Assembly (NCBI GenBank): GCA_017458195.1 | Contig: JAFTGI010000026.1 | Coordinates: 1-37,425, forward strand | Source: Prevotella sp. | GTDB lineage: Bacteria > Bacteroidota > Bacteroidia > Bacteroidales > Bacteroidaceae | Direction: 5' to 3' | Length of the DNA stretch: 37,425 nt | Shown here: positions 9,201 to 15,053 of the stretch, one piece after another | How positions within the stretch are numbered: the stretch's first letter is position 1 | Layout: every line of letters begins with the position of its first letter | Notes under the pieces: generated by a model | What the model was told of the DNA's origin: nothing | Seen by the model: the letters and a program-made list of their open reading frames with translations, nothing else | Databases searched by the model: none | Translations under genes and position numbers: made by a program

Positions 9201-10180
9201 ATATAGCTGACGCCGCCCATCTGGGTCATCACCCAGAGCGTGCTGTCGGCGTCCCACATCATGCGGTTGACGGTCAGGTCGCTCAGTGCGCCGCCCTGGT
9301 GGTCGTCGGGATTGTCGAAGCGCTGCAGCCGGAGGCCGTCGCCGAGGTCGAGGGTGTAGATGCCCTCCTCGGTGCCGATGAGCAGCTCGTGGCTGCCCTT
9401 GGCGCAGAGCGAGCGTATGGCCCTGTTGGCCAGCGGCGTGGGCACGGGCTCTATGGTCTGGCCGTCGGGCAGCAGCCTATAGAGTCCGCGGTCGCAGCCG
9501 ATGTAGAGCTGTCGGCCGACGTGCTCGAGGCAGATGCTGTTCTTGTCGGACACGTAGCCGGGGATGGCATACTGCGCGATATAGTCGCCGCCGGCGGAGC
9601 AGACTACGACGTTGCCCTGCAGCGTGGCCAGGAAGACGCGCCCGTCGGCAGCCACGATGTCGCTGAAGAAGGAGCCGTGGCGGCTGTCCTGCGTGAGCCG
9701 TCCGGAGGCGGGGTCGTAGGTGAACACGCCCTGTCCGAGCGTGCCGATCCAGATGAGCCCGTCGGGGCCCTCGGTGATGCGCTGCACGGTCGACGCGATG
9801 TTGACGCCGTAGTGCGTGCGCCGGCTGAACTGGCGGAAGCTGTTGGTCAGACGGTTGTAGATGTAGAGTCCGAAGGAGCCGCCGAGCCATATCTCGCCGT
9901 CGTATTCGAAGACGGCGGTGATGGTGTTGTTTTCGTAGCTGGCCTCGTTCTCCACCATGTTGCGGAAGACGGTGTTCTGCCGTCCGTCGAAGCAGTTGAG
10001 CCCGTTGTTGGTGCCGAGCCAGACGAAGCCGTAGCTGTCGCGTAGAGCGCAGAGCACGGTGTTGTCGCTCAGCCCGTCGGCAGCCGTGTACTTCTTGAAC
10101 ATGGCCTGCGGGGCGCCGTCGACAGTGACGGCCAGCAGGATGGCTATATATAATAATAAGGTTCGCGTGGTCAGTTTCAT
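6224..10180 (-). CDS. Hybrid two-component system sensor/regulator (HTCS)
   Basis: A single-chain sensor kinase and transcription activator of 1318 residues, of the kind that switches on Bacteroidetes polysaccharide-use genes after binding an oligosaccharide in the periplasm. In order: signal peptide (1-23); about 14 two-component-propeller repeats forming a double beta-propeller sensor (about 30-680); a Y_Y_Y domain (about 690-755); one membrane helix (about 765-785); HisKA with H-box LVHEIRTPLTLM (H823); HATPase with DDGPGVP and GLGLAYA (about 925-1030); a Gln/Pro/Ala-rich linker (about 1034-1065); a receiver with phospho-acceptor D1115 in VIVSDVMMPRMDG; and a C-terminal AraC-type HTH. An in-frame ATG 24 codons upstream precedes the promoter and is rejected. 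Neighbouring GH43 and pectate lyase genes suggest a pectin or arabinan ligand (inference). Confidence 0.95.
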   Translation of the reverse strand: MKLTTRTLLLYIAILLAVTVDGAPQAMFKKYTAADGLSDNTVLCALRDSYGFVWLGTNNGLNCFDGRQNTVFRNMVENEASYENNTITAVFEYDGEIWLGGSFGLYIYNRLTNSFRQFSRRTHYGVNIASTVQRITEGPDGLIWIGTLGQGVFTYDPASGRLTQDSRHGSFFSDIVAADGRVFLATLQGNVVVCSAGGDYIAQYAIPGYVSDKNSICLEHVGRQLYIGCDRGLYRLLPDGQTIEPVPTPLANRAIRSLCAKGSHELLIGTEEGIYTLDLGDGLRLQRFDNPDDHQGGALSDLTVNRMMWDADSTLWVMTQMGGVSYMPTSRTPVTAVSVGNPRSGRSMMLRSFCEMPDGRLWVGSDAGLMVFDPQTQQLTEAATALRQEINVLMADGDDLWIGTRHDGIYVVSTKGAPMRHYQYSATTPYTVTSNEINALLRTSQGDIYVGTSWSLCRFDRQTENFMWFAEIGSMTNVTSLTEDADGCVWAASSNHGLFRQTVPGAGFHNYLYSSHQAGTISSNYVTTVFADHEGTVWAATNGSGICRYMAPTNSFESFGNLATPLQEQQAYFIIEDQQDNLWIGLESGIAKVGPERNPADIQIVKSAANLMREQKPHNSAVMTSRGEIYAGRNGVLAHFRPEQIVVSSQRLPVYITSVSLPYSPADRQPAASLYTGQALTLPFADNSFTLHFASPRFMADDDVRYEYMLSGVDQTWARGTRNAEATYANVQPGHYEFILREAGSDQPDSYARLEITILPPWYRTTLAYIVYALLIAAAVVLAVSRYNRLLTRRYNRRMEEFRSRQEKENFESKISFFINLVHEIRTPLTLMSLPLEAIENISEQSSLKSHTAAIRRNMNYLLGITNQLLDFQKAERGRIDLDLRNCDVGQLLSEAAAQFDDAMQVQGKRLQLQLPDAPITTALDREKVLKVLMNLLGNAFKYARSEVIVRLEQTDDDRLCISVIDDGPGVPPQEKEKIFDVYHQIAGDATAKNLGTGLGLAYARMLAEAHGGELTEQDPPGGGSDFSLALPIKTQPAQPAQPAQIAQPAQAPQTAQTSQPPQAPHRILIVEDNEELLQMTSDALRQYYRIVKARDGVEALDVLRHQDIDVIVSDVMMPRMDGNELTRRLKQDINTSHIPVILLTAKTSVEAKVEGMESGADIYLEKPFSVKQLHLQITSLLRMRQNFHERMRQIDGATAATTAEGPLGINQQDLLFMQRLQRMVSENMRDEEFSIDLLAEQMAMSRSSFYRKIKALTDQTPIEYLKTQRLERAAQLLRQGGRINEVAEQVGFTSSSYFAKCFKARFGVLPKDYATAH
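6984..7078. repeat. G-rich degenerate tandem repeat inside the HTCS linker
   Basis: The plus strand carries repeated GGCTTGGG / GGCTGGTTG units with many runs of three to seven G. On the coding strand they specify repeated QPAQ/PAQ linker residues between kinase and receiver. Repeat slippage could change linker length, and the G-runs could form quadruplexes. Confidence 0.7.
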
Positions 10181-10206
10181 TATAGTCTTAGTTGAGATTC
10201 TGCTTG

Positions 10207-10238
10207 CAAAGATACAAAGAACAATTGAAACGACCAAA
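10207..10238 (-). promoter_or_regulatory. Promoter of the HTCS gene
   Basis: On the minus strand TTTG (10235-10238), 20 bases, then TATCTTTG (10207-10214), about 26 bases before the preferred ATG at 10180. The near-consensus form suggests constitutive low-level expression, as expected for a sensor. Confidence 0.8.
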
Positions 10239-10265
10239 CATTTTTGCAGCATTATGGCGATAAAA

Positions 10266-10297
10266 AAGAGGCCGTGTCAATTTTGGCACAGCCTCTT
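10266..10297 (-). terminator. Intrinsic terminator of the ~1069-residue secreted protein gene
   Basis: A 13-bp stem with two G-U pairs (10266-10278 with 10285-10297) is followed on the minus strand by CTTTTTTA. It ends transcription arriving from the gene at 10320-13529, just upstream of the HTCS promoter. Confidence 0.85.
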
Positions 10298-10319
10298 GTA
10301 ATAAAGGACGAAGTCAGAC

Positions 10320-13300
10320 TTACTTGACGATGACCTTCTTACCGCCAACGATGTAGAGACCCTTGGCGGGCTGGGCTACGCGGCGGCCCTGGAGGTCGTA
10401 GACGACGAAGGCGCTGCGGTCGGCCTTGAGGTCGTTGATGCCAACGACGACGGGATCATCAGGATAGAGCCAGACGACGTTCGACATGTTGGTCTCGCCG
10501 CCACCGTTGTAGATGCTCTGCACGCCGATGTTGGTCCATGAGGCGATGACCTCGGCATCGTGGTTCAGGTAGACGCGCGTACCGCCGACGTAGATGTCGT
10601 AGTCGTCGCCGAACATGTAGGGGATGACGGTCATGTCCTCGTCGATGATGTCGTAGTCAGCAGCGCTGAACACGAGGGGCAGCATCTCCTCGTCCTGCAC
10701 GACGAACAGCTGATAGGCCAGCTTGCTCTTCAGCAGGGCGTTGCCTTCGGCATCCTCAGCGGGGATGTTGAGCTGAATGCTGGGATAGCTGCCGTTGGGG
10801 TTGTAGCCGACAATCTCGGGATCAGCAGGCACGGCGGCCACGTCCTCCATCTTGGTGATGACGACATTCTGGAAGAGCATGTAGTAGTAGAGGCTGCGCT
10901 TGGCGCCGTTGAGGGCCAGCAGCTGGTCGGTCGTGAAGGTCTGAGTCTCGGCGTCGTAGTTGAGCACCACGTCGGCGAGCTTGCCCTCCTCGTCGAGAGC
11001 CGTGAAGTAGTAGTCGTAGACGAACCAGCCGAAGCCGCCCACGTCAAACGTGCCCATGAACTGGTTGGCGGGAATGACATACTGTCCGGCCTCGTTCTTC
11101 GTAGCCTTAACCCAAAGGGTGGGGCAGTCGGCAGCAAAGCCCTGGAAGTAGACGTCGTCGCCATCGAATCCCACCTCGACCTGCGTGGAGTAGTCGGTGA
11201 AGACGGGCTCTGACTCGCCTTCTTCGCCTTCCTCGCCTTCCTCGCTCTCGGAGTACTCAATGCTGGTGCCCTTGAAGAGGTAGGTCTCGGTGACAAGGTC
11301 CTCGGGAGCCTCGACGGGCTCAAGGATGATGGGATCGCCTGCATAGAGGAAGGCGTTGGTCCAGAGAGCCCAGGGCTTGACAGTGTTTTTCAGACTGTTC
11401 TCATAGATGACGTAGGTCTGCTGAGTCAAGGTCTTGGCCTCGGCGTCGTAGACGAACTCGATGTCGCAGATGTTTTCATCCTCGTCGGCGCCGACCATGT
11501 ATTCCTTGCCTTCGTCATCCTGGCCCATGAACTGTCCGCTGGGGAAGGTGGCGATGCCGTTGGCGATGGTGCCCTTGATCCAGGCATCCTGCATGTAGTA
11601 GGCCAGGCCCTTCACGTAGATGTCGTTGCCGTCGAAGGCCACCTCCGTGGCATACTGCACCTCGTTGCTGCCCCGGCTTGTCTGGAAGGTTCCCTCGATG
11701 GTCCATGTCTCGCCCTCGATGCCCTCAGGCAGCACGACGAGCTCGTCGGGCACATCCTCGTCGCCGAGCACGACGGCGATGCTGTTCAGCTGGGTGTTGC
11801 CGGCGATGGTGACCACGAGCTTGCGGGTGGAGCCGGTCCAGACGTTGCCGTCGAACGTGCCGCTGTCAGCGCTGTTGCCGTTGTTCCACTTGCCGTTGTT
11901 GAACGTGATCTGCGTCATCGGCTCCTCATATTCGGGCACGGTGAAGGTCAGCGTGCCGCCGTAGACGCGCAGCTGGATGCCGTTGGTGGCTTTCCAGTAG
12001 CGGTTGGCAGTGCCGCTGGTTGAGGGCGAGACGGTCAGCGTGACGTTGCCCTCGACGATCTCTGTATCCTCGGTGATGTCGCCGTCGTGGCTGCTGTTTG
12101 TCGAAACAGGCCAGTCCTCGGGCAGTGCGTTGAAGTCGAACGTGACGCCGGCGCCGGAGGTGTAGTCCTTGATGTCGAACCACTGGATTTCGGTCACGTT
12201 CTCCTCGCCGCCACCGCGGTAGATGCTCTGGATGCCCAGCTTGTTCCAGTCGGCGGAGTAGAGGCTGTTCAGGTAGATCTGGTTGGCGTAGAAGTCGTAG
12301 TCCTCGGTGAATCCGAAGGGAATCTCGGTCATCTCGGTGGTCAGTCTCTGATGCGTGGCAGGGCCGAAGGTGAGCGGCTGCACGTCGTGCTCCACGTCCG
12401 TGTAGAACTTGTATGCCAGCTTCGAGGCCACCATGCCCTCGCCGTTGACGTCGATGTTGGGCACGCTGAAGGTCACGTAGTAACCGTAGTCGGTGTCCTC
12501 AGCAAGATTCTTGATGACGGGATTGGCCGGCATGGCGGCACGCTCGACGACGCCCTTCAGCACGGGGCTGTAGTAGTTGACGTCGTACCAGCGGTTGCCC
12601 AGCACCGAGAAGACTTGATCCTCCGACGTGTAGGTGTCGGTTTCCTCGTCGTAGGTGAACGTGGCCGACACGTAGAGGTAGCTGTCCATGCCCTGGTAGG
12701 AGCCCAGATACTGGTCAGCGGGGAAGGTGATGACGTTGCCCTCCTTGGTGCCCTTGATGAGCGCCTCGGGAATGAAGCTGCTGAAGCCCTGGAAGTAGAC
12801 GTCGTTGCCATCGACAGCCACGGCGGCTGCGGCGCTGCCTTCCGACTTGTCGCTGTTCTGATAAACCAGGGCATACTCCTTGAGCTCAACGCCGGCGGGC
12901 AGCACGACAGCCTCGGGAGCGACCGGTGCTTCGGTCGAGAACACCGGATTCATCCAATAGGTATAGGGTGAAACGGAGGTGGTGTTCCCATTTTCGAAGA
13001 TGTAGCTCGTGACTGCCGTCAGCAGACCTGCGGCCTCGTCAAGGGTGAAGACGATGTCGCAGAGGGTGCTGCCGTCGTTGCTGCCGACGATGAACTCATC
13101 GCCTTCGCTGTCCGTACCGATCAGCTGTCCGCTGGGGAACGTGGCGGTGTTGCCTTCCAGACTGCCCTTGATCCAGCCTTCCTTGAACCAGTAAGCCAGA
13201 CCCTGCACGTAGATGTCGCTGCCGACGACGGCCACCTCGACGGACGGCATGTCGTTGGTGGCGTTCACCCAGCCCGAGCCGCCGTAGAGGGCAAACGTGC

Positions 13301-13529
13301 CTGAAGTGGTGTAATACGTCACGGTGGTGGCCTCCTCGGGCAGCGTCACCAGCTCAGCGGCGCGCCGGGGCGCCTTGCGTGCCTGGGTGGCAGCCTTGCG
13401 GTCAAGCCCCATCACCTTCGTCTGCTGTGCGCTGAACGGCACGGCATCCTTCAGCAGCCGGGCAGGTTGCTGTGCAAATGCAACCACTGACATGAGGGTT
13501 GCAAGAGCCAACAGTGTAAACTTTTTCAT
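10320..13529 (-). CDS. Secreted protein with internally duplicated halves and C-terminal tail, function unknown
   Basis: About 1069 residues. The start is ATG 13529 (MKKFTLLALATLMSVVAFAQ, signal peptide); 20 extra in-frame residues upstream would bury the signal and are rejected. Two homologous halves each contain: a unit 'VYVQGLAYWF...WIKG' / 'IYVKGLAYYM...WIKG', a second unit 'DVYFQGF', and a closing segment 'SKLAY-[FL] ... YDIYVGGTRVYLN ... IQSIY-GGGE'. A beta insert with 'YWKATNGIQLRVYGG' lies between them. An acidic run (YSESEEGEEGEEGE) sits near residue 750. The tail reads 'VYDLQGRRV...KGLYIVGGKKVIVK', almost identical to the 1498-residue protein. No catalytic motif is recognised; such proteins are common in Prevotella without assigned function. 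Confidence 0.85.
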   Translation of the reverse strand: MKKFTLLALATLMSVVAFAQQPARLLKDAVPFSAQQTKVMGLDRKAATQARKAPRRAAELVTLPEEATTVTYYTTSGTFALYGGSGWVNATNDMPSVEVAVVGSDIYVQGLAYWFKEGWIKGSLEGNTATFPSGQLIGTDSEGDEFIVGSNDGSTLCDIVFTLDEAAGLLTAVTSYIFENGNTTSVSPYTYWMNPVFSTEAPVAPEAVVLPAGVELKEYALVYQNSDKSEGSAAAAVAVDGNDVYFQGFSSFIPEALIKGTKEGNVITFPADQYLGSYQGMDSYLYVSATFTYDEETDTYTSEDQVFSVLGNRWYDVNYYSPVLKGVVERAAMPANPVIKNLAEDTDYGYYVTFSVPNIDVNGEGMVASKLAYKFYTDVEHDVQPLTFGPATHQRLTTEMTEIPFGFTEDYDFYANQIYLNSLYSADWNKLGIQSIYRGGGEENVTEIQWFDIKDYTSGAGVTFDFNALPEDWPVSTNSSHDGDITEDTEIVEGNVTLTVSPSTSGTANRYWKATNGIQLRVYGGTLTFTVPEYEEPMTQITFNNGKWNNGNSADSGTFDGNVWTGSTRKLVVTIAGNTQLNSIAVVLGDEDVPDELVVLPEGIEGETWTIEGTFQTSRGSNEVQYATEVAFDGNDIYVKGLAYYMQDAWIKGTIANGIATFPSGQFMGQDDEGKEYMVGADEDENICDIEFVYDAEAKTLTQQTYVIYENSLKNTVKPWALWTNAFLYAGDPIILEPVEAPEDLVTETYLFKGTSIEYSESEEGEEGEEGESEPVFTDYSTQVEVGFDGDDVYFQGFAADCPTLWVKATKNEAGQYVIPANQFMGTFDVGGFGWFVYDYYFTALDEEGKLADVVLNYDAETQTFTTDQLLALNGAKRSLYYYMLFQNVVITKMEDVAAVPADPEIVGYNPNGSYPSIQLNIPAEDAEGNALLKSKLAYQLFVVQDEEMLPLVFSAADYDIIDEDMTVIPYMFGDDYDIYVGGTRVYLNHDAEVIASWTNIGVQSIYNGGGETNMSNVVWLYPDDPVVVGINDLKADRSAFVVYDLQGRRVAQPAKGLYIVGGKKVIVK

Positions 13530-13620
13530 AAGCGATTCTTTTTTAGTGAATGGTAATAAATATTGTATAATGATAACGTTGTCGGTCACTCATTTGGGCT
13601 CCCGGAATGGATTGTAGCTG

Positions 13621-13654
13621 CAAATATATAACAAAAATCTGAAATAGCGCCAAA
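13621..13654 (-). promoter_or_regulatory. Promoter of the ~1069-residue secreted protein gene
   Basis: On the minus strand TTTG (13651-13654), 22 bases, then TATATTTG (13621-13628), giving an untranslated leader of roughly 85 bases before ATG 13529. The spacer is slightly longer than usual. It is divergent from the GH43 promoter in the same intergenic stretch. Confidence 0.6.
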
Positions 13655-13710
13655 ATCTGCGAAGAAAAATTTCAATCCGCATGGTTTTTGGGTCAAAAAA
13701 CGGAAATTTT

Positions 13711-13762
13711 CGTTTTCTGAACAGATATTTGCCTGCCGTCAGGATGAAAAGGCCTATCTTTG
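13711..13762 (+). promoter_or_regulatory. Promoter and candidate HTCS operator of the GH43 gene
   Basis: The -7 box is TATCTTTG (13755-13762); a loose -33 is at 13728-13731. The 53 bases from CGTTTT (13711) to the -7 box align without gaps to the region before the 977-residue protein gene (from 14959). Shared blocks are CGTTTT, TGA, ATTT, GTC-GG and TGAAAAGGC. The shared layout points to one activator, most simply the HTCS encoded nearby (inference). Confidence 0.6.
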
Positions 13763-13796
13763 CAACCAAACTATAACAACTGCTAATTATTTCGCG

Positions 13797-14939
13797 ATGA
13801 CTAACCATTTCCGCCACGTGCTGGCGCTCGCCTTGACGGCCGCACTCAGCACGGCTGCACTGGCCCAGACGGCCACCTACCAGAACCCCGTGATCGACAC
13901 CTCGCTGCCCGACCCGACGGTGATCCGGGCGCAGGACGGCTACTTCTACCTCTACGCCACGGAGAACATCCGCAACGTACCCATCTACCGCTCCAGCGAC
14001 CTCGTCACGTGGCGCTACATGGGCACCTGCTTCACCGACCGCACGCGGCCGCAGATGGTGCCCGGCGGTTCGGTGTGGGCCCCCGACATCAACTACATCG
14101 ACGGCCAGTACGTGCTCTACTATTCGAAGTCCACCTGGGGCGGCGAGTGGGAGTGCGGCATCGGCGTGGCCACGGCGCAGAAGCCCACCGGGCCCTTCAC
14201 CGACCACGGCAAGCTGTTCATCTCCAGCGAGATAGGCGTGCAGAACAGCATCGACCCCTTCTTCATCGAGGAGGACGACGGCCGCAAATACCTCTTCTGG
14301 GGCTCCTTCCGTGGCATCTACGGCATCGAGCTCAGCGCCGACGGCCTCAGCGTGAAGCCCGGCGCCGAGAAGGTGCAGATTGCCGGCACGCTGACCGAGG
14401 GCACCTACATCTACAAGCACGACGGCTACTACTACCTGTTCGGTTCGGCCGGCACGTGCTGCGAGGGGCTGAACAGCACCTACCGCGTCGTCGTCGCCCG
14501 CTCCGAGGAGCTTTTCGGCCCCTACCTGAACAAGGCCGGATTCGAGGCCCTGGAGAACAACTTCACCCCGCTGCTGCAAAAGAGCAACAAGGTCGTCGGT
14601 CCCGGCCACAACTCCGAGATCGTGCAGGACGACGCCGGCCAGTATTGGATGCTCTACCATGGCTTCGACGCGGCCGACCCCGACGCCGGCCGCAAGGTCT
14701 ACATGGACCAGATCACCTGGGACAAGACCGGCTGGCCGCAGATTCGCAACCGCCAGCCCTCGTCGTCGGCCGCCGCCCCCATCTTCGGTGAGGCTGCCGT
14801 CAGCCAGCCGAGTGTCCCGGCTGCTGACGACGTGCGTGCCGTCTACAGCCTGACGGGTCAGCTCACGGAGAGCCCCGCCGCCAGCATCGTCATCGAGCAG
14901 TATGCCGACGGTAGGGCCCGCAAAGTGGCCCTGAAGTAA
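13797..14939 (+). CDS. Secreted GH43 glycosidase, arabinan endo-1,5-alpha-L-arabinosidase type
   Basis: A 380-residue protein with a signal peptide (1-24, ending ALAQ) and a single five-bladed propeller GH43 domain. The family triad is visible: D39 in SLPDPTV, D153 in NSIDPFFI and E201 in LTEGTYIY. The segments 'FWGSFRGIYGIELS', 'FGSAGTCCEGLNSTY' and 'VGPGHNSE' are typical of the arabinan-cleaving GH43 branch, so endo-arabinanase or a related exo-activity on arabinan is expected. The last 40 residues contain 'VYSLTGQ' and end RKVALK, a degenerate form of the tail seen on its neighbours. It has its own promoter and is followed after 114 bases by the 977-residue protein gene. Exact linkage specificity cannot be read from sequence. 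Confidence 0.9.
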   Translation: MTNHFRHVLALALTAALSTAALAQTATYQNPVIDTSLPDPTVIRAQDGYFYLYATENIRNVPIYRSSDLVTWRYMGTCFTDRTRPQMVPGGSVWAPDINYIDGQYVLYYSKSTWGGEWECGIGVATAQKPTGPFTDHGKLFISSEIGVQNSIDPFFIEEDDGRKYLFWGSFRGIYGIELSADGLSVKPGAEKVQIAGTLTEGTYIYKHDGYYYLFGSAGTCCEGLNSTYRVVVARSEELFGPYLNKAGFEALENNFTPLLQKSNKVVGPGHNSEIVQDDAGQYWMLYHGFDAADPDAGRKVYMDQITWDKTGWPQIRNRQPSSSAAAPIFGEAAVSQPSVPAADDVRAVYSLTGQLTESPAASIVIEQYADGRARKVALK

Positions 14940-14958
14940 GGGTTTGGCGAAATTTTTT

Positions 14959-15010
14959 CGTTTTATGATTAGCAATTTTCCCCCTGTCCGGCTGAAAAGG
15001 CGTAATTTTG
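14959..15010 (+). promoter_or_regulatory. Promoter and candidate HTCS operator of the 977-residue protein gene
   Basis: TAATTTTG (15003-15010) is the -7 box, and no strong -33 is present. The upstream 44 bases match those before the GH43 gene position for position in the conserved blocks (CGTTTT, TGA--AG, ATTT, GTC-GG, TGAAAAGGC). In both promoters the TGA motif starts 37 bases before the -7 box. Confidence 0.55.
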
Positions 15011-15053
15011 CCGCAGAATTGAAACTGATAACTCTAATTAATAACAAAAGCTT

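Noticed and set aside
10181..10252. Longer N-terminus of the HTCS from ATG 10252
   Set aside because: The consensus promoter at 10207-10238 lies inside this extension, and the signal peptide begins at 10180.
13590..15047. 485-codon minus-strand open frame opposite the GH43 gene
   Set aside because: It overlaps a GH43 domain with an intact catalytic triad and crosses both promoters; composition is that of a shadow.
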